From Phaseolus vulgaris (Eukaryota > Streptophyta > Magnoliopsida > Fabales > Fabaceae): 64,000 nucleotides of DNA. The notes beneath the pieces were generated by a model. It had not been told where the DNA came from. It searched no databases and saw nothing but the letters and a program-made list of their open reading frames with translations. Positions within the stretch are counted from its first letter, which is position 1; each line of letters starts with the position of its first letter. This document shows positions 22,572-34,032 of the stretch, piece by piece. The stretch is taken from contig NC_023757.2 of NCBI RefSeq assembly GCF_000499845.2, positions 7,474,118-7,538,117 on the forward strand, given 5' to 3'. Position numbers and translations under genes: made by a program.

Positions 22572-22764
22572 AAAACAACTGGTTGTTTTGTCACTCCTTT
22601 ATAAAACACTCTTTTTCAAAAGGATTTGATTTAAACCAACTTTGAATCTTAACCAAGAGTGGATTTACAAATTCAAACTACCCAGAACCCACACACACAC
22701 ACAAGCAACATCAAGCCTTCAAGCAATCCTCACAGATTTGGAGACATCAAAGCTCTTGTTCAAC
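22572..22764 (-). mobile_element. Solo LTR of a SIRE-like family, right part
   Basis: This resumes the LTR begun at 10516: AAAACAACTGGTTGTTTTG carries the family's palindromic word, and it ends AGCTCTTGTTCAACA, the inverse of a TGTTGAAC LTR start. Without element 1 the LTR is about 1.05 kb. Confidence 0.6.
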
Positions 22765-23286
22765 AATAATTATATATGAAAAAGTTCAGCAAAAAATTAT
22801 AAAGTTATACATGGTTACAAAAGATTTTGACCATGTTGTTTTGACATACTCCAGTGCTTTCGAATCTAACGACTGTGAGTCATTGAAAAACTGTGACATT
22901 TGTATTTTTTTTGAATTAGTCCATAAATAATAAACATTAAATTTAATGTCTTTGTGTATTGAGGTATTACCTGATTCCAACCTCTATTAATTTCAGCTCG
23001 CATAGTAGTTGACATCTATTGCATGACATAATAACCACACTCATAATTTCAAACTTTCTTATTGCACTACAAGTCAAAATAAATGTTATTAAATGAATGA
23101 ATGACACACATTAAAGTGAGTAAAAAAATATACTTTAAATACCTTAAGTTGCATCCAAGTAAGCTTTTTTGCATTTGCACTTCCGTTCCCACTCAATATG
23201 TTATATCTAGAATAAGCACTGAAATAATAAGATTTCATGTTGGAACACATAACATTATGTAATGTATAAGTAATAATAGATGTTAA
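22765..23286. mobile_element. Transposon segment, unit 3, right part with ULP1 remnant
   Basis: The CACTA internal segment resumes (compare 6262-6600). On the minus strand 22980-22800 is the C-terminal ULP1 frame (SQFFNDSQSLDSKALEYVKT) and 23075-22985 the cysteine-box exon (TATGAGTGTGGTTATTATGT). Here no SNL fragment follows; instead a native upstream exon is seen (about 23200-23150, AACTTAAG/GTATTT donor). This shows what the element looked like before capture. It then meets Gypsy pol at 23287 or shortly before. Confidence 0.65.
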
Positions 23287-25755
23287 ATGAATTTTTTTAA
23301 CCTATCTATAATGTGTTTAATTGATCTTAAAAGTGGGTATAGCCAAATCTGGATAAACCGGGAGATGAATGGAAATGCTTTTAAGACCAAGTTTGGGTTG
23401 TATGAGTGGTTAGTCATGCCCTTTGGCTTAACCAATGCTCCAAGAACCTTCATGCGACTTATGCACCATGTTTTAAGACCTTTTATAGGTAAGTTTGTAG
23501 TAGTCTACTTTGATGACATCCTTATCTATAACTTGACCATAGAAGACCATAAAGAACATGTTAGGCAAGTTCTAGAAACCCTTAGGAAAGAGGAGTTGTA
23601 TGCCAATCCAGTGTCTATGCCATAGACCATATAGACTTCCTGGGTTTGTAGTGATTTCCAAAGGGGTGCATGTTGATGAGCAAAAGGTGGCAACAATTAG
23701 AAATTGGCCTACACCCACCAATATTAGTGAGGTACGGAGCTTTCATGGATTAGCTAGTTTTTATAGAAGATTTGTGAAAGACTTTAATACCATTGCTTCA
23801 CCTTTCAATGAAAGTAAAAAAAAGATGTGGTGTTCAAATGGGGCCAAGAACAAGAAAATGATTTTGAAACCTTGAAAGACAAATTGACCAAGGCACCCAT
23901 TTTAATACTTCCCAACTTTGCTAAGACATTTGAGATGGAGTGTGATGCCTCTAACATAGGCATTGGGGCTATCCTCCTTCAAGAGGGTCACCCCATAACT
24001 TATTTTAGTGAGAAACTCAAGGGGAGTCATCTCAATTACTCCACTATGACAAAGAGCTTTATGCTCTTGTTAGGGTATTGCAAAATTGGCAACATTATCT
24101 TTTTCCAAAAGAGTTTGTGATACATAGTGATCATGATCAATCTCTTAAATATTTGAAAGGCCAAAGCAAGCTTAACAAGAGACATGCCAAATGGGTAGAG
24201 TTTATTGAGCAATTTCCTTATGTGATCAAACATAAGCAATGCAAGGCTAATGTGGTGGCAGATGCTCTTTCTAGAAAACACACCTTACTTAATGTTTTGG
24301 ACACTAAATATTTGGGGTTTGATCACATCAAGGAAATTTACAAGGATGACCTTGAATTTTCTCTCATCTTTCAAGAATGCTTAAAGGGTGGCCACAAAGA
24401 CTTTTTCATACATGATGGTTTTCTCTTTAAAGGGAAAAGACTTCGTGTACCACAAGGCTCTCTGAGACAAACTCTTGTTAGAGAGGCACATGAGGGTGGT
24501 TTAATGGGACATTTTGGGGTAACAAAAACTTTAGATACATTGCATGAGCATTTCTTTTGGCCTCACATGCGCAAATCCGTACATAGCTTTTGTGATAAGT
24601 GCATAGCATGTAGGAAGGCTAAGGCTAAGGTGCAACCCCATGGTTTATATACCCCCCTTCCCATCCCGGACATGCCTTGGGTAGACATCTCTATGGATTT
24701 CATTTTAGGTCTTCCCAAGACATCTAAGCGTATGAACTCTATCTTTGTGGTGGTGGATCGCTTTTCCAAAATGGCTCATTTTATTCCATGCCACAAAGTA
24801 GATGATGCTTGTTATATTGCAAATCTCTTCTTTATGGAAGTTTTAGATTGCATGGGCTTCCTAGAAGTATAGTATCTGACAGAGACTTTAAGTTCTTGAG
24901 TCACTTCTGGAAGACATTATGGGGAAAACTTGGCACTAAACTCTTGTTTTCTACTTGCCATCCCCAAATTGATGGTTAGACAGAAGTGGTTAATAAAACT
25001 TTGGCCCAAATGTTGAGATGCCTTATTTCTGGGAACCCGAGGGTGTGGGAAAAATTACTTCCTCATATTGAGTTTGCTTATAATCGAAAAGTTAACTCTA
25101 CTACTTCTCACACCCCGTTTGAGGTTGTGTATGTGTTCAATTCCCTCACACCCCTTGACCTACTTCCTATTCCTATACTTGATGAGGTGTTGTGCAAGGA
25201 TGGTTTGAAAAAACATCTTTTATTAAAAACTTGCACCACCACATCAAGCGCCAAATTGAAAGGAAGGTACACAAGTATGCACAACACGCCAATAAGGGGC
25301 GCAAGACATTGATCTTTGAACCCGGGGTCTGGGTTTGGCTTCACTCGAGCAAGAAGCGCTTCCCTACTCAAAGGAAATCCAAACTCCTACCACATGGTGA
25401 TGTTCCTTTACAGATCATTAAAATGATCAATGATCATGATTATGAGTTAGATTTACCTGACACGTATTTAGGGAGTCATTCTTTTAATGTTAGTGATTTA
25501 ACTCCTTTCTCTACAGGTGTTGCAAATTTGTGGACGAAATCTCTCCCACCTGGAGAGCATGATGAGGACATGAGAGATAGTGCACCCATTGAACCAGCCC
25601 AGCCATCCATAAGGATGACCCGGAGCATGACACAGGATCTAGGGCTAGGTCAGGACCCACCACTAGCCAGTGCTTCAAAGCCCATTATTCCTAAGAGGAT
25701 CACAAGGAGTAGAGCCCAAGCCTTGGGAGTTGAGCATCATCTAGTTTATTTTTAA
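23287..25755 (+). pseudogene. Ty3/Gypsy pol, 5'-truncated and frameshifted
   Basis: Starts within reverse transcriptase (IDLKSGYSQIWI, then FGLYEWLVMPFGLTNAP and the YFDDILIY catalytic site near 23510). Frame changes occur near 23600 and 23830. RNase H follows ([38 protein letters not shown]), then the integrase zinc site (HEGGLMGH...CDKCIACRK), the core ([19 protein letters not shown]) with a TAG at 24977 in place of a glutamine, and a C-terminal region with RKSKLLPHGD and FNVSDLTPF. It ends VYF-stop at 25755. No chromodomain was recognised. The 5' part and left LTR are missing. Confidence 0.93.
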
Positions 25756-25794
25756 TTTTAGTAGAGTAAGGTCCTTTTAGCATAATAGGGGGAG

Positions 25795-26490
25795 TACATC
25801 TTTTTTAGCTTGTGCCTAACCCTTTAGGGAAGGAATGTAGCCCTAGCTTCTAGAAGCTAAGACCAAGGGGCGACATTGACCTAGGTCAAACCCCTAGGCC
25901 ACCCCTCTCATGGTCTTTTCTACCCCTCCCCCCATTTTCCCCACCAAGGCACCCATTCCTATAAATAGGGTGTCTTGCCTAATGTAATAACATTGAATTT
26001 TGAAATAGAAAAGAAACTCTGCCAAAGTGTGAAGCGAGTCTTGAGTGCTCTCTTCCATTGGTCTTATCTTGTGAGTGTAGTGCTCTTCAAGTGACGACCT
26101 TCACCACTCATCTTGGAAGTTCCCACCCTTCCAAGTGGCATGATCCACCCTCCATAAGCATTCATATCCTTCATCTTTCAATTCTTTTTCATTTGCCAAA
26201 TATCATCCTTTTGTGTTCTTATTTTGGTCTCTTTTCCATTCGGTCATCCTCTTCATTCTTGCTTCATTTTTATGTTCTTTCAATTCCTCAAACATCATCA
26301 TAATCAACATATATTATGTTTTCCTTTTTGCCTTCAAGAAGTGAACCTTCACACTTAACCACTTGGTTAAGTTTGTGTCTAGTGGGGATCTTCTTTGGGT
26401 CTCACACCATGATTGCTAAAATCCAAAATCAGAAACAAAGTATCACCATAAAATGGAAAACTCTAAAATCAACTGGTTCTGATGATAATT
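25795..26490 (+). repeat. 3' LTR of the truncated Gypsy element
   Basis: It follows a polypurine tract (ATAGGGGGAG). It has a C-rich tract at 25923-25940, TATAAATA at 25960-25967, and blocks shared with the minus-strand copy at 54045-54728 (CCACTTGGTTAAGT, TAGTGGGGATCTTCTT). The right boundary is uncertain; similarity to the other copy persists to about 26470. Confidence 0.65.
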
Positions 26491-26499
26491 AGAACATAT

Positions 26500-26735
26500 T
26501 AATCGATTATCATACTTGATAACAAATTAAAACAAAAAGTCACGTGAAGTGTTTTCAATTTTTCAAGATAATAATTGAGCATTGTCTTAAAATAATCAAT
26601 TAAATACGTTCTTCTAATAAATGAATATATGTTTGCAATATAATAATTGATTATGGTTTTTAGATAATCAATTAAACAAACTTTTTTAATGTAGTTTATT
26701 CTTTTTTTAAAAGTCATTGCCACAAAATTATGGCT
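26500..26735. repeat. AT-rich segment with AATCGATTA/AATCAATTA words
   Basis: Short near-palindromic words (TTAATCGATTATC, ATAATTGAG, ATAATCAATTAAA, ATAATTGATTATG) recur about every 40-60 bases, like the AATCGGTT words of the SIRE LTRs. It may be a piece of another LTR; no ends are visible. The minus-strand open frame is low-complexity. Confidence 0.35.
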
Positions 26736-26739
26736 TAAA

Positions 26740-27039
26740 CAATCATGACTCGAAAAACGTGGTCTATAATGATTCGTAAGTCACATTTGTAAAAGTGTTG
26801 CCCTTTTCACTTTTAGGCCATATTTATATGCATGTGTTTTAGGTCACAGTTTTATTGCTTAGTCCACATATTCTAATTGAAACACTTAAAAAAATGTGGT
26901 ATAAATAATTAACGAAATTATAAACGTGGTCTTTATCCTTAAATCACATTTGTAAAATCAAAGCATTTTCTATGTTTTGGAAACAGTTATATACATGTGG
27001 ACTAGTTCAATGTTACCTAAAGTAAAAAATGGTGTAGTG
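26740..27039. mobile_element. CACTA-type terminal fragment
   Basis: Ends GGTGTAGTG at 27039, the complement of a CACTACACC terminus. Upstream lie two diverged copies of a subterminal block (ACGTGGTCT...CACATTTGTAAAA). The other end was not found, so it is truncated. Confidence 0.5.
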
Positions 27040-27167
27040 AAATACATAAAAGCCTAAACAAATCTATGACAACATCATCTTTATTCTTCATGAATCTTCA
27101 TCATCAAAACATCCTCACTTGAGTCTTAAGTGTCTTCAAGACAATTAATAGCTAAAGTTGACTGATG

Positions 27168-30100
27168 ACTTTTTACGACAAGTGCATCGTGTTGTCATAA
27201 GTAATAATTTGTCCCTAAGGACGAATATCGAACCCACAAGGAACAATTGAATAATCAAGTAAAAAATTCATTAAATAGAAAACATAATAATAAAGTTTGT
27301 TGGAGTTTGTTAAGATTCCAATGATTTATAAGAAAATAAGTCAAGAGTTTGTTGCTTCAATTCGAAAAATAGGGATTGTGGTTCACCTTTCTCACTCTTT
27401 TGTAGTTTGATTAGCATGACAATATTGTGTCTTTTTAGTGATATTGATGTTTGTTTAAAAATCATTTATATTGATTCCTCGCATATAAAATTATTAAGAT
27501 GTCTTCTAAATATTGATTCCTCGCATATTTATAAAAACTTCTTATCAATAAGATCAGACGTTGATAGCAATTAACATTTCAAATCTATTCCTAGCGTTCA
27601 AATATGTTAAGCTTTATTGATAAGTGTCTAATTTTAGTAATATTTCATATTAGAAAATAGACACTTATGAGGATTTATTGCTAATTTACATATAAAATAA
27701 TTCCTAATTTATGAATTTATACCTTTTTACATTTTTATGAGCTTTATTTGAATAAGAGCATTTTATTTTCAAATTTGGTGTTAATTGCAAATTTTTAGGG
27801 AGGATTGAAGATTTGGAGTAAAGGAAAATAATTTGAGCTAAAAAGAGAAAGATAGAAGGTCCCAGAATGGAAATAGATTCAAAGAAAGATTGAGCCTTTT
27901 TTTTATGTTTTATCACTTAGCCCATTAACGTGACACAGGAAGCGACCTAACCCTAGAAAACTAGGATAAATAGGGGGCTAAAGGCTCAACCCTAGTGTGC
28001 TAGAGTGAATTGTAACCCAATTGGGAGAATGGAAAGTGCTAGAAGTATGCGTGGCTAATTCTACCATTTGAGATTGGGAATAATCTGCTCAAACTCTTAT
28101 GTTTTGAGGTGATATCTTATATTAAAATATTCAGTTCTTGATTGATTATTGGTATTGTTGTTTTACTTTTAATTTTTCGTGACAAATTGAGAATCTTAAA
28201 TCTGACTGGAAAGTATTTTTAGGGTTCTAACCTAAATAACAATACTTAACATATTTGAGTGTTAGGAATAAACTTGAAATTTTAATTGCTATTAAACGTC
28301 TGAGCCTCGTTCTAAGTTGTTCTTATAATTATGCAAGGGATCGATAGTTAGGGGACATTCTTAAGGATTTTATATGCGAGGAATCAATATAAATGATTTT
28401 TATACGGGCATCAATTTCAATCAAAGAACTTAATTTTGACATGCTAATCAAAATACATGAGAGTGAGAGAGATGAAACCTAATCCCTATTTTTCCAACTT
28501 GAAACAACCAATTCTTTGTCTGTTTTCTTATTGATCATCGCCTACACAATCACTTTCAACACACCTTTAATTGTTTTGTTCTATATTTAGCGATTATTGT
28601 ACTTGATAATTCACTGTTCCTTGTGGGATCGATATCCATCCTTAGGGACAATTGTTACTTCTGACAAAGCGGTGCACTTGCCGTAAAAAGTCATCAAGTT
28701 TTTGAAACTTAGAAGTACTTTCTAGTCAAATCTAAATTTCGAGATCAAGGTGAACAAGCATTAATAACAAAATGATAATACCAATCATCAATCAAGAACA
28801 AAATATTATGTTTAGATATCACCTCAATACATAAGAGTTTGAAAAAATTACTCAAAATCCCAAAGGGTAGAATTAACTACACATTGATGGTGTAGCCTTC
28901 ATTCCGAATTGGTTTCTTTGAATTTTGGTGAACTTGTGCGGAAGTTTAATGGAGGAAGTGGACAAGGATGGCTCCAAAAGGAGTTATGGTTTCATTGAAG
29001 GTGCATGAGAATTAGGGAGAGTGATTGGTTGGGCCATTTCACTTGGAGAGGTGAAGAAGAAGATAAAGGTGTCTATCCTAGAGAGGTCTAGATAAGGGAG
29101 TGGAAAGCTTGCAAAATTGGAAACAATTCACTCATATATTTGATCTTAGTAATTCATGAGCCAAGCACCTCAATTTATAGGAGAGAGGGTTGAACATTTT
29201 GAAGCCAAAATTTGAAAATTCAAAACAAAACTCTCCAATGAGAAGGTGACACATGGAGTCATGCTTTCCATGTTTAGCTCACACCTTCCATGCTAAATCC
29301 TCTCCACTCCTAGGCTGCCATGTGGACGTTCATGTGCTTCATGCTAAGGTAATTTTCGTCCTCCAACATACCCTAGACGTTTTAGGGTTACATTGGGCTC
29401 AAGAAGCCTAATTGTTACCCCAACTAGTCACTTTTAACCCTAACTAGATCTATTTTACTATTGACCTAAATACAAGCCCAAAAATCTATGCTACTTGGCC
29501 CAAATATTTGGTCAAATTATTTTATGCTACTAGGCCCAATACATGGCCCATGAAATCTTAAACTGCTAGGTCTTCATCCTCCTTATTATGTGGTTGTGTG
29601 TGGCTAGGGGCTCTGCCATCACACATGATGGTTGTTACAAACAGGGAGAGCAAGAAAAGAAGATGCAAGATGTTTCTCCTTGACGGCTTCCTCCTTTAGG
29701 GTTTCTAACACCTCATATTCTCCCATTTGGATTACAATTCACTTAATGGTTTTTTCTCTCAATCTTGTGTGTCTAGGGTTGTGCCTCAAGCCTCATATTT
29801 AACCTAATTGGCTTGGGCTAAGTGACTTCTCGCTTGGGCGTTATTGGGCTCGTCTGGGCGAGTTACACGAAAAAAGGTCCAAAGTCACTGGAGTGATCTC
29901 GTCTGGGCGAGATTGGGCTCACTTGGGCGAGATACTTCGGGGGCATCTGGCTTAGGCGAGTTTGGGTGAGCTTTGTTGAGTGTTGGTGTGTTCCAACTTT
30001 CCCTTTTTAGCTTTGTATATTCGTCTTTTGCCTAATCATCTCTATTTTCCCCTATAATCTTGAAGTTAACATAAGTTTGGGAATAAATCATTCTTATTGA

Positions 30101-30236
30101 AATTAAAATCACAAAATATGTAAAAAGGTATAAAGTCATAAATTATGGATTATTTTATCAATTAATATCCATAAGTGTCTGTATTTTAATATGAAATATT
30201 ATTGAAATCTGGTACTTATCAGTGACCCAATCTCCC
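27168..30236. repeat. Two nested, opposite-facing copies of an LTR-like repeat
   Basis: Copy 1 (plus) runs from TGATAAGTGTCT at 27619 to AAAAAGTCATCA at 28697, about 1.08 kb. Copy 2 (minus) starts TGATAAGTACCAG at 30236, runs down to about 28698, and continues at 27615-27168 (TACGACAAGTGCATCG, GTCCCTAAGGACGAATATCG). Copy 1 therefore sits inside copy 2. Copy 2 holds about 0.9 kb of extra sequence (29020-29950). TG/CA ends suggest solo LTRs, but the target duplication is unclear and no coding part is present. Confidence 0.6.
29818..29965. repeat. GGGCGAG-rich minisatellite-like stretch
   Basis: The heptamer GGGCGAG or a variant recurs at irregular 15-30 base spacing, often in CTCGTCTGGGCGAG-type near-palindromes, in a GC-rich island within AT-rich DNA. 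Such CTCGCC/GGGCGAG words are common in legume retrotransposon DNA. Confidence 0.55.
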
Positions 30237-30239
30237 AAA

Positions 30240-31620
30240 AAGAAAGGAACGCAAAATTAAAACAAACATTTAATGGCCTTTTAAAAGAGTGTTTCTCCAC
30301 TATTATTTCAAAACTAGAGAAGAGTAAATGGCATCCCATACACAATTGTTTCACATGAAGAAATATGAGGTTTCAAAAGAAGGTGTAGGCTTAAGAAGTC
30401 CAAAAGCAACACCTTCACATCCATGTCCAAGGTTGAGATAGACTATCTTCTCACACATTGTTCTTTGATTAAGCTTTCTCGCCTCGATGTTCCAAGGATG
30501 AAGATATCTTTTATGAAGAAGATAATGGCTCCTAGGTACATGCTCTAGACATGTATATCAACAAAGAGCCATACTTTGCATGACTATATTTTACACAAGT
30601 TCAAGAAAAAACACTCTATCCAATGAGAGATAAGTACATCCAACTATCAGGATGTTGCCCAAAGAAAGGAAAAGAATTTAATGCATGCATGGATAACATT
30701 TAATGCCTCTTCTACATCAAAGCTCATTAGACGCAAGGAAGATAATCAAGTGAGTTTGAAGCTTCTTAACGGTCAAAAAAAGAATAACAACTATTTTCTA
30801 TCACCCTTATATAAACTCATCCTTCAAGAAGAAAAATAGAAGAGTTTGATTTGTTAAAATTCTAAAACGTTGCCAACATCTTTTTGTGTCCTAAATAGCT
30901 TTGTAAGAACACTACTGTGTTCATTTCTAGCGAACTAGTAGAAAGTTCTTATCCTTTAAACTTAGAATGATGCAACCCCTTTCTAGTAAGAAAGCCTTGT
31001 TATCTTTAGATCAGACCCTAGACAATTTCTTTGTCTTAAGTTAAAAGTGACTTGTTATTTAAAGAATACTCATTTTAAGTCATGAGTGACTTTGTTGCTG
31101 AAGGAATAGTCGTGTTAGTCAAGAGTGGCTTGTTGTCAAACAGTACTTGTACGGGTTAGTTAAGAGTGACTATGAGCTATAAGAATAATCTTATATTTTG
31201 CAGTGGTAGTCTGCTAGGGGAACTCAAACAGTTGTTTGAGAACTGTAATAGTATGTGCTATCAGACGAACTAGTACAAAAACATCCTGAGTAATTTCTTT
31301 TCTTATCTCGATATATTGCATGGTATATTTGTTCCATTGGCTCAAAGAAGGAAAAAATTTCAAACTCACTTTTTGAAAATATTTTTCAGTTAGTTTAACT
31401 AAGAAAAATTATTGTCTGACTACGCTTATTCAGATGATATTTGCAAGAAATTGTCAAAAGTTTTAAAAGATATTCAATGCTCATATTTTTTACTATTTTT
31501 CACATGTATTAAGTAAATAATTGTGTTTTAATTGAGATCTCTAGCTTCATTGATGATCTAAGTCACATAAACTACAATATCAAGTGGTGAGAAGTTGGAG
31601 AAAAATTTATTGTAGTAGAG
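30240..31620 (+). repeat. LTR-like block, copy 1 (partner at 54925-55739 and 62087-62210)
   Basis: From about 30580 to 31610 the sequence matches the second copy closely (CACTCTATCCAATGAGAGAT; AACGTTGCCA; GGTAGTCTGCTA). It has TATATAAA at 30808-30815 and no open frame, which fits an LTR of a long-LTR Copia element. The last 60 bases (CTAGCTTCATTGATGATCTA onward) also occur inverted near 39050-39110. Exact ends are not visible. Confidence 0.55.
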
Positions 31621-31722
31621 ATATTTATACCTAAGGTACTAAAACGTGTTAATAATAAATGCTTAATCTTCTAAAAGACGTAATTAGATATTCTTAATGG
31701 GTATCAATGTATAGATTCATGG

Positions 31723-31758
<36 letters not shown>

Positions 31759-33890
31759 TGATGAAATGATGATGGATTGATTTCACATGTAAATTTATAG
31801 TCATGATGAAATTTAAATGGAGTTGTTTCATTATGATAGTTTAATAGTTTATTTTAATAATTGACCTTCTATATATTGTTTGTATTCTAATCTACTATTA
31901 TTATACTGTGCATGAGTAGTAGATGCATGTACATATTCTAGAATCGTATCTAGAAGAGAATAAAAAATAGTTTAAATTCGTTTTCTTAATTAATATATAT
32001 ATATATATATATATATATTTTCTTACGCTTAATTTTCTTTTAAAAACTAAATATTTTGTACTATTGTTTATAAAAATACATTTGTTCAACAACATCTCAA
32101 ATCTTTATATTAGAATAAGATACTATAGTTCAATTTGAAAAAGAGAAAATAGAAAGAGACTGATTTCAAAGTTCGATCCTCAATACTCCTTCTGTCCGAT
32201 TTTGTTTTTGTTAATTTCATAACAAGTATTACGAAAATTTTAAATACATAATCTTTCATATTAATTTCAATACTTTTCATTTATTGTTTTGTTCTACTTT
32301 ATCCGTCTACAATAAATGTATAAGAATATAGTAAAAAAAATATTAAGGCATTGATATTGTATGACAATTAAAATGGAACAATGTTCTTGTGCCAAAACAT
32401 TGAACAAAATGTTGAGATCATCCTTGTTTTACATCTTTTAGTGTTTACGAAAAAGAAATCCTCTCTTTTTGACAAAAAAAAAAATAAAATAAAAGAAAAA
32501 GAAAAGTAAGAGACAAAAATTATGAAGAAAAAAAAGTAGTAAAATCTTGTTCAAAAAGAATAAAAAAAACACAAAAGGTCAACCAAATAAAAAGGGAAAA
32601 AATTAGAAAGACTTCAAGAAATGATAAAAGAAAATATATTAACGAAATGTAAACTAAATAAATCATACAATAATAATAAAAAAATCAATAACTTGACATT
32701 AAATTAGTGTGTAATAAATAGGATAAAACTAACCTACAGTATCCTAGGTTTGTTGGTACTTTCCTAAAATCAAATTTAAAATTGTAAGTCTTATATAATA
32801 GATAAGTGAAAGTATAAGTTTGTTACCTATATATAGTTACTCTTAGTAGATAAAACTTGTAGACTCAAACAAAATTAATGATATGAGTGTTCTATAATAT
32901 TCAATTTGACACATTATTTTTTTATTCAACAATGATGGAGAAACTCATTGGTGATGATTTCAAGGTAAGTACAAGATCTAGAGGAGATAAACAATTATTT
33001 GTTTGAGTTGCGTCTATTGTGACTGATACCTAAGTATTTGTCATGGTGAAATAAACTAGTGTGTGGGTATCAGATACAACTACTACTAAGTGGGGAGTAT
33101 ACTTTAAATGTATACTTAGACATGATTTTTTGTTTGGTACTGTTCTAGACCGGTCAATGACGATCTAAACCTAGAACATTTAAGGTAGTCAAGAACAAAT
33201 GTACTCTTAACCTAAATTGAGATCCACCTAACTATAAGGTTTCTCCTAGTATATATGGGGTTAGTCTTAACCTTTCCGCCTGTCGTTACGATTCCATCTT
33301 TATTTCATGGTTACTGCTAATTAATTCATATCTCCTGTTTCACGTTATTTCCTTTATATTATTCATGTATATCGGATTCTTACTTAATACCTCAGGGACA
33401 GCCCAACCCATGACCCAACAGGTACTAAGTTTAGTAGAGACATCGATACTTATCTAAACAATAATAAATATATCTTGATGGTAGTTTGGATGTTACATAT
33501 CACTTTTGATGGTTAATTTTTTTGGGTTATGTAAAAATCATGACCTATTGTAATAATATTGGAATATTCTTAAATTGTTCTATTCTATTTATTAATTATT
33601 TTGCTGATTAAAAATATGACCAACAAACTTTCAGATTCAACACTTCTACGAATTTTTTCTTCTTAAATTTTAGAACTACTTGGATACCAAACATATAGTA
33701 TATAAAGGGAAATATCTTAGATAATTTAGATAATTCAATGCATGCAACAAACATAGTTTCTACTGAGTTTTCATATGTTGGCAAGCTTATTTAAAAAGAC
33801 AATTTTCCCAATTTAAGAGTTGGTTAAGTCTTTGATCTGTTGACCAATGCAACAACCTCTTTGCTCGTCATAAATGAAGTACATCTTCTC
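31621..33890. other. Intergenic DNA downstream of the two-PAH gene, with TA microsatellites
   Basis: (TA)n runs occur at 31723-31752 and 31993-32018. 32460-32640 is A-rich. 33050-33420 is less AT-rich and looks like decayed repeat (GGTACTGTTCTAGACCGG), but no domain was recognised. Open frames are low-complexity. Confidence 0.5.
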
Positions 33891-33893
33891 TCC

Positions 33894-33979
33894 TTAAGCA
33901 TCCTCAGATGGCAAAAACAGAGCGAAATCACGAACAAGATCATGGTGACCCTCAAAGAGTTTTTCAACCTAAGGAAGTC

Positions 33980-34032
<53 letters not shown>

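Noticed and set aside
10516..22764. Target duplication TAATTAT for the outer solo LTR
   Set aside because: The match does not sit directly at the TG/CA ends, so I left the duplication unresolved.
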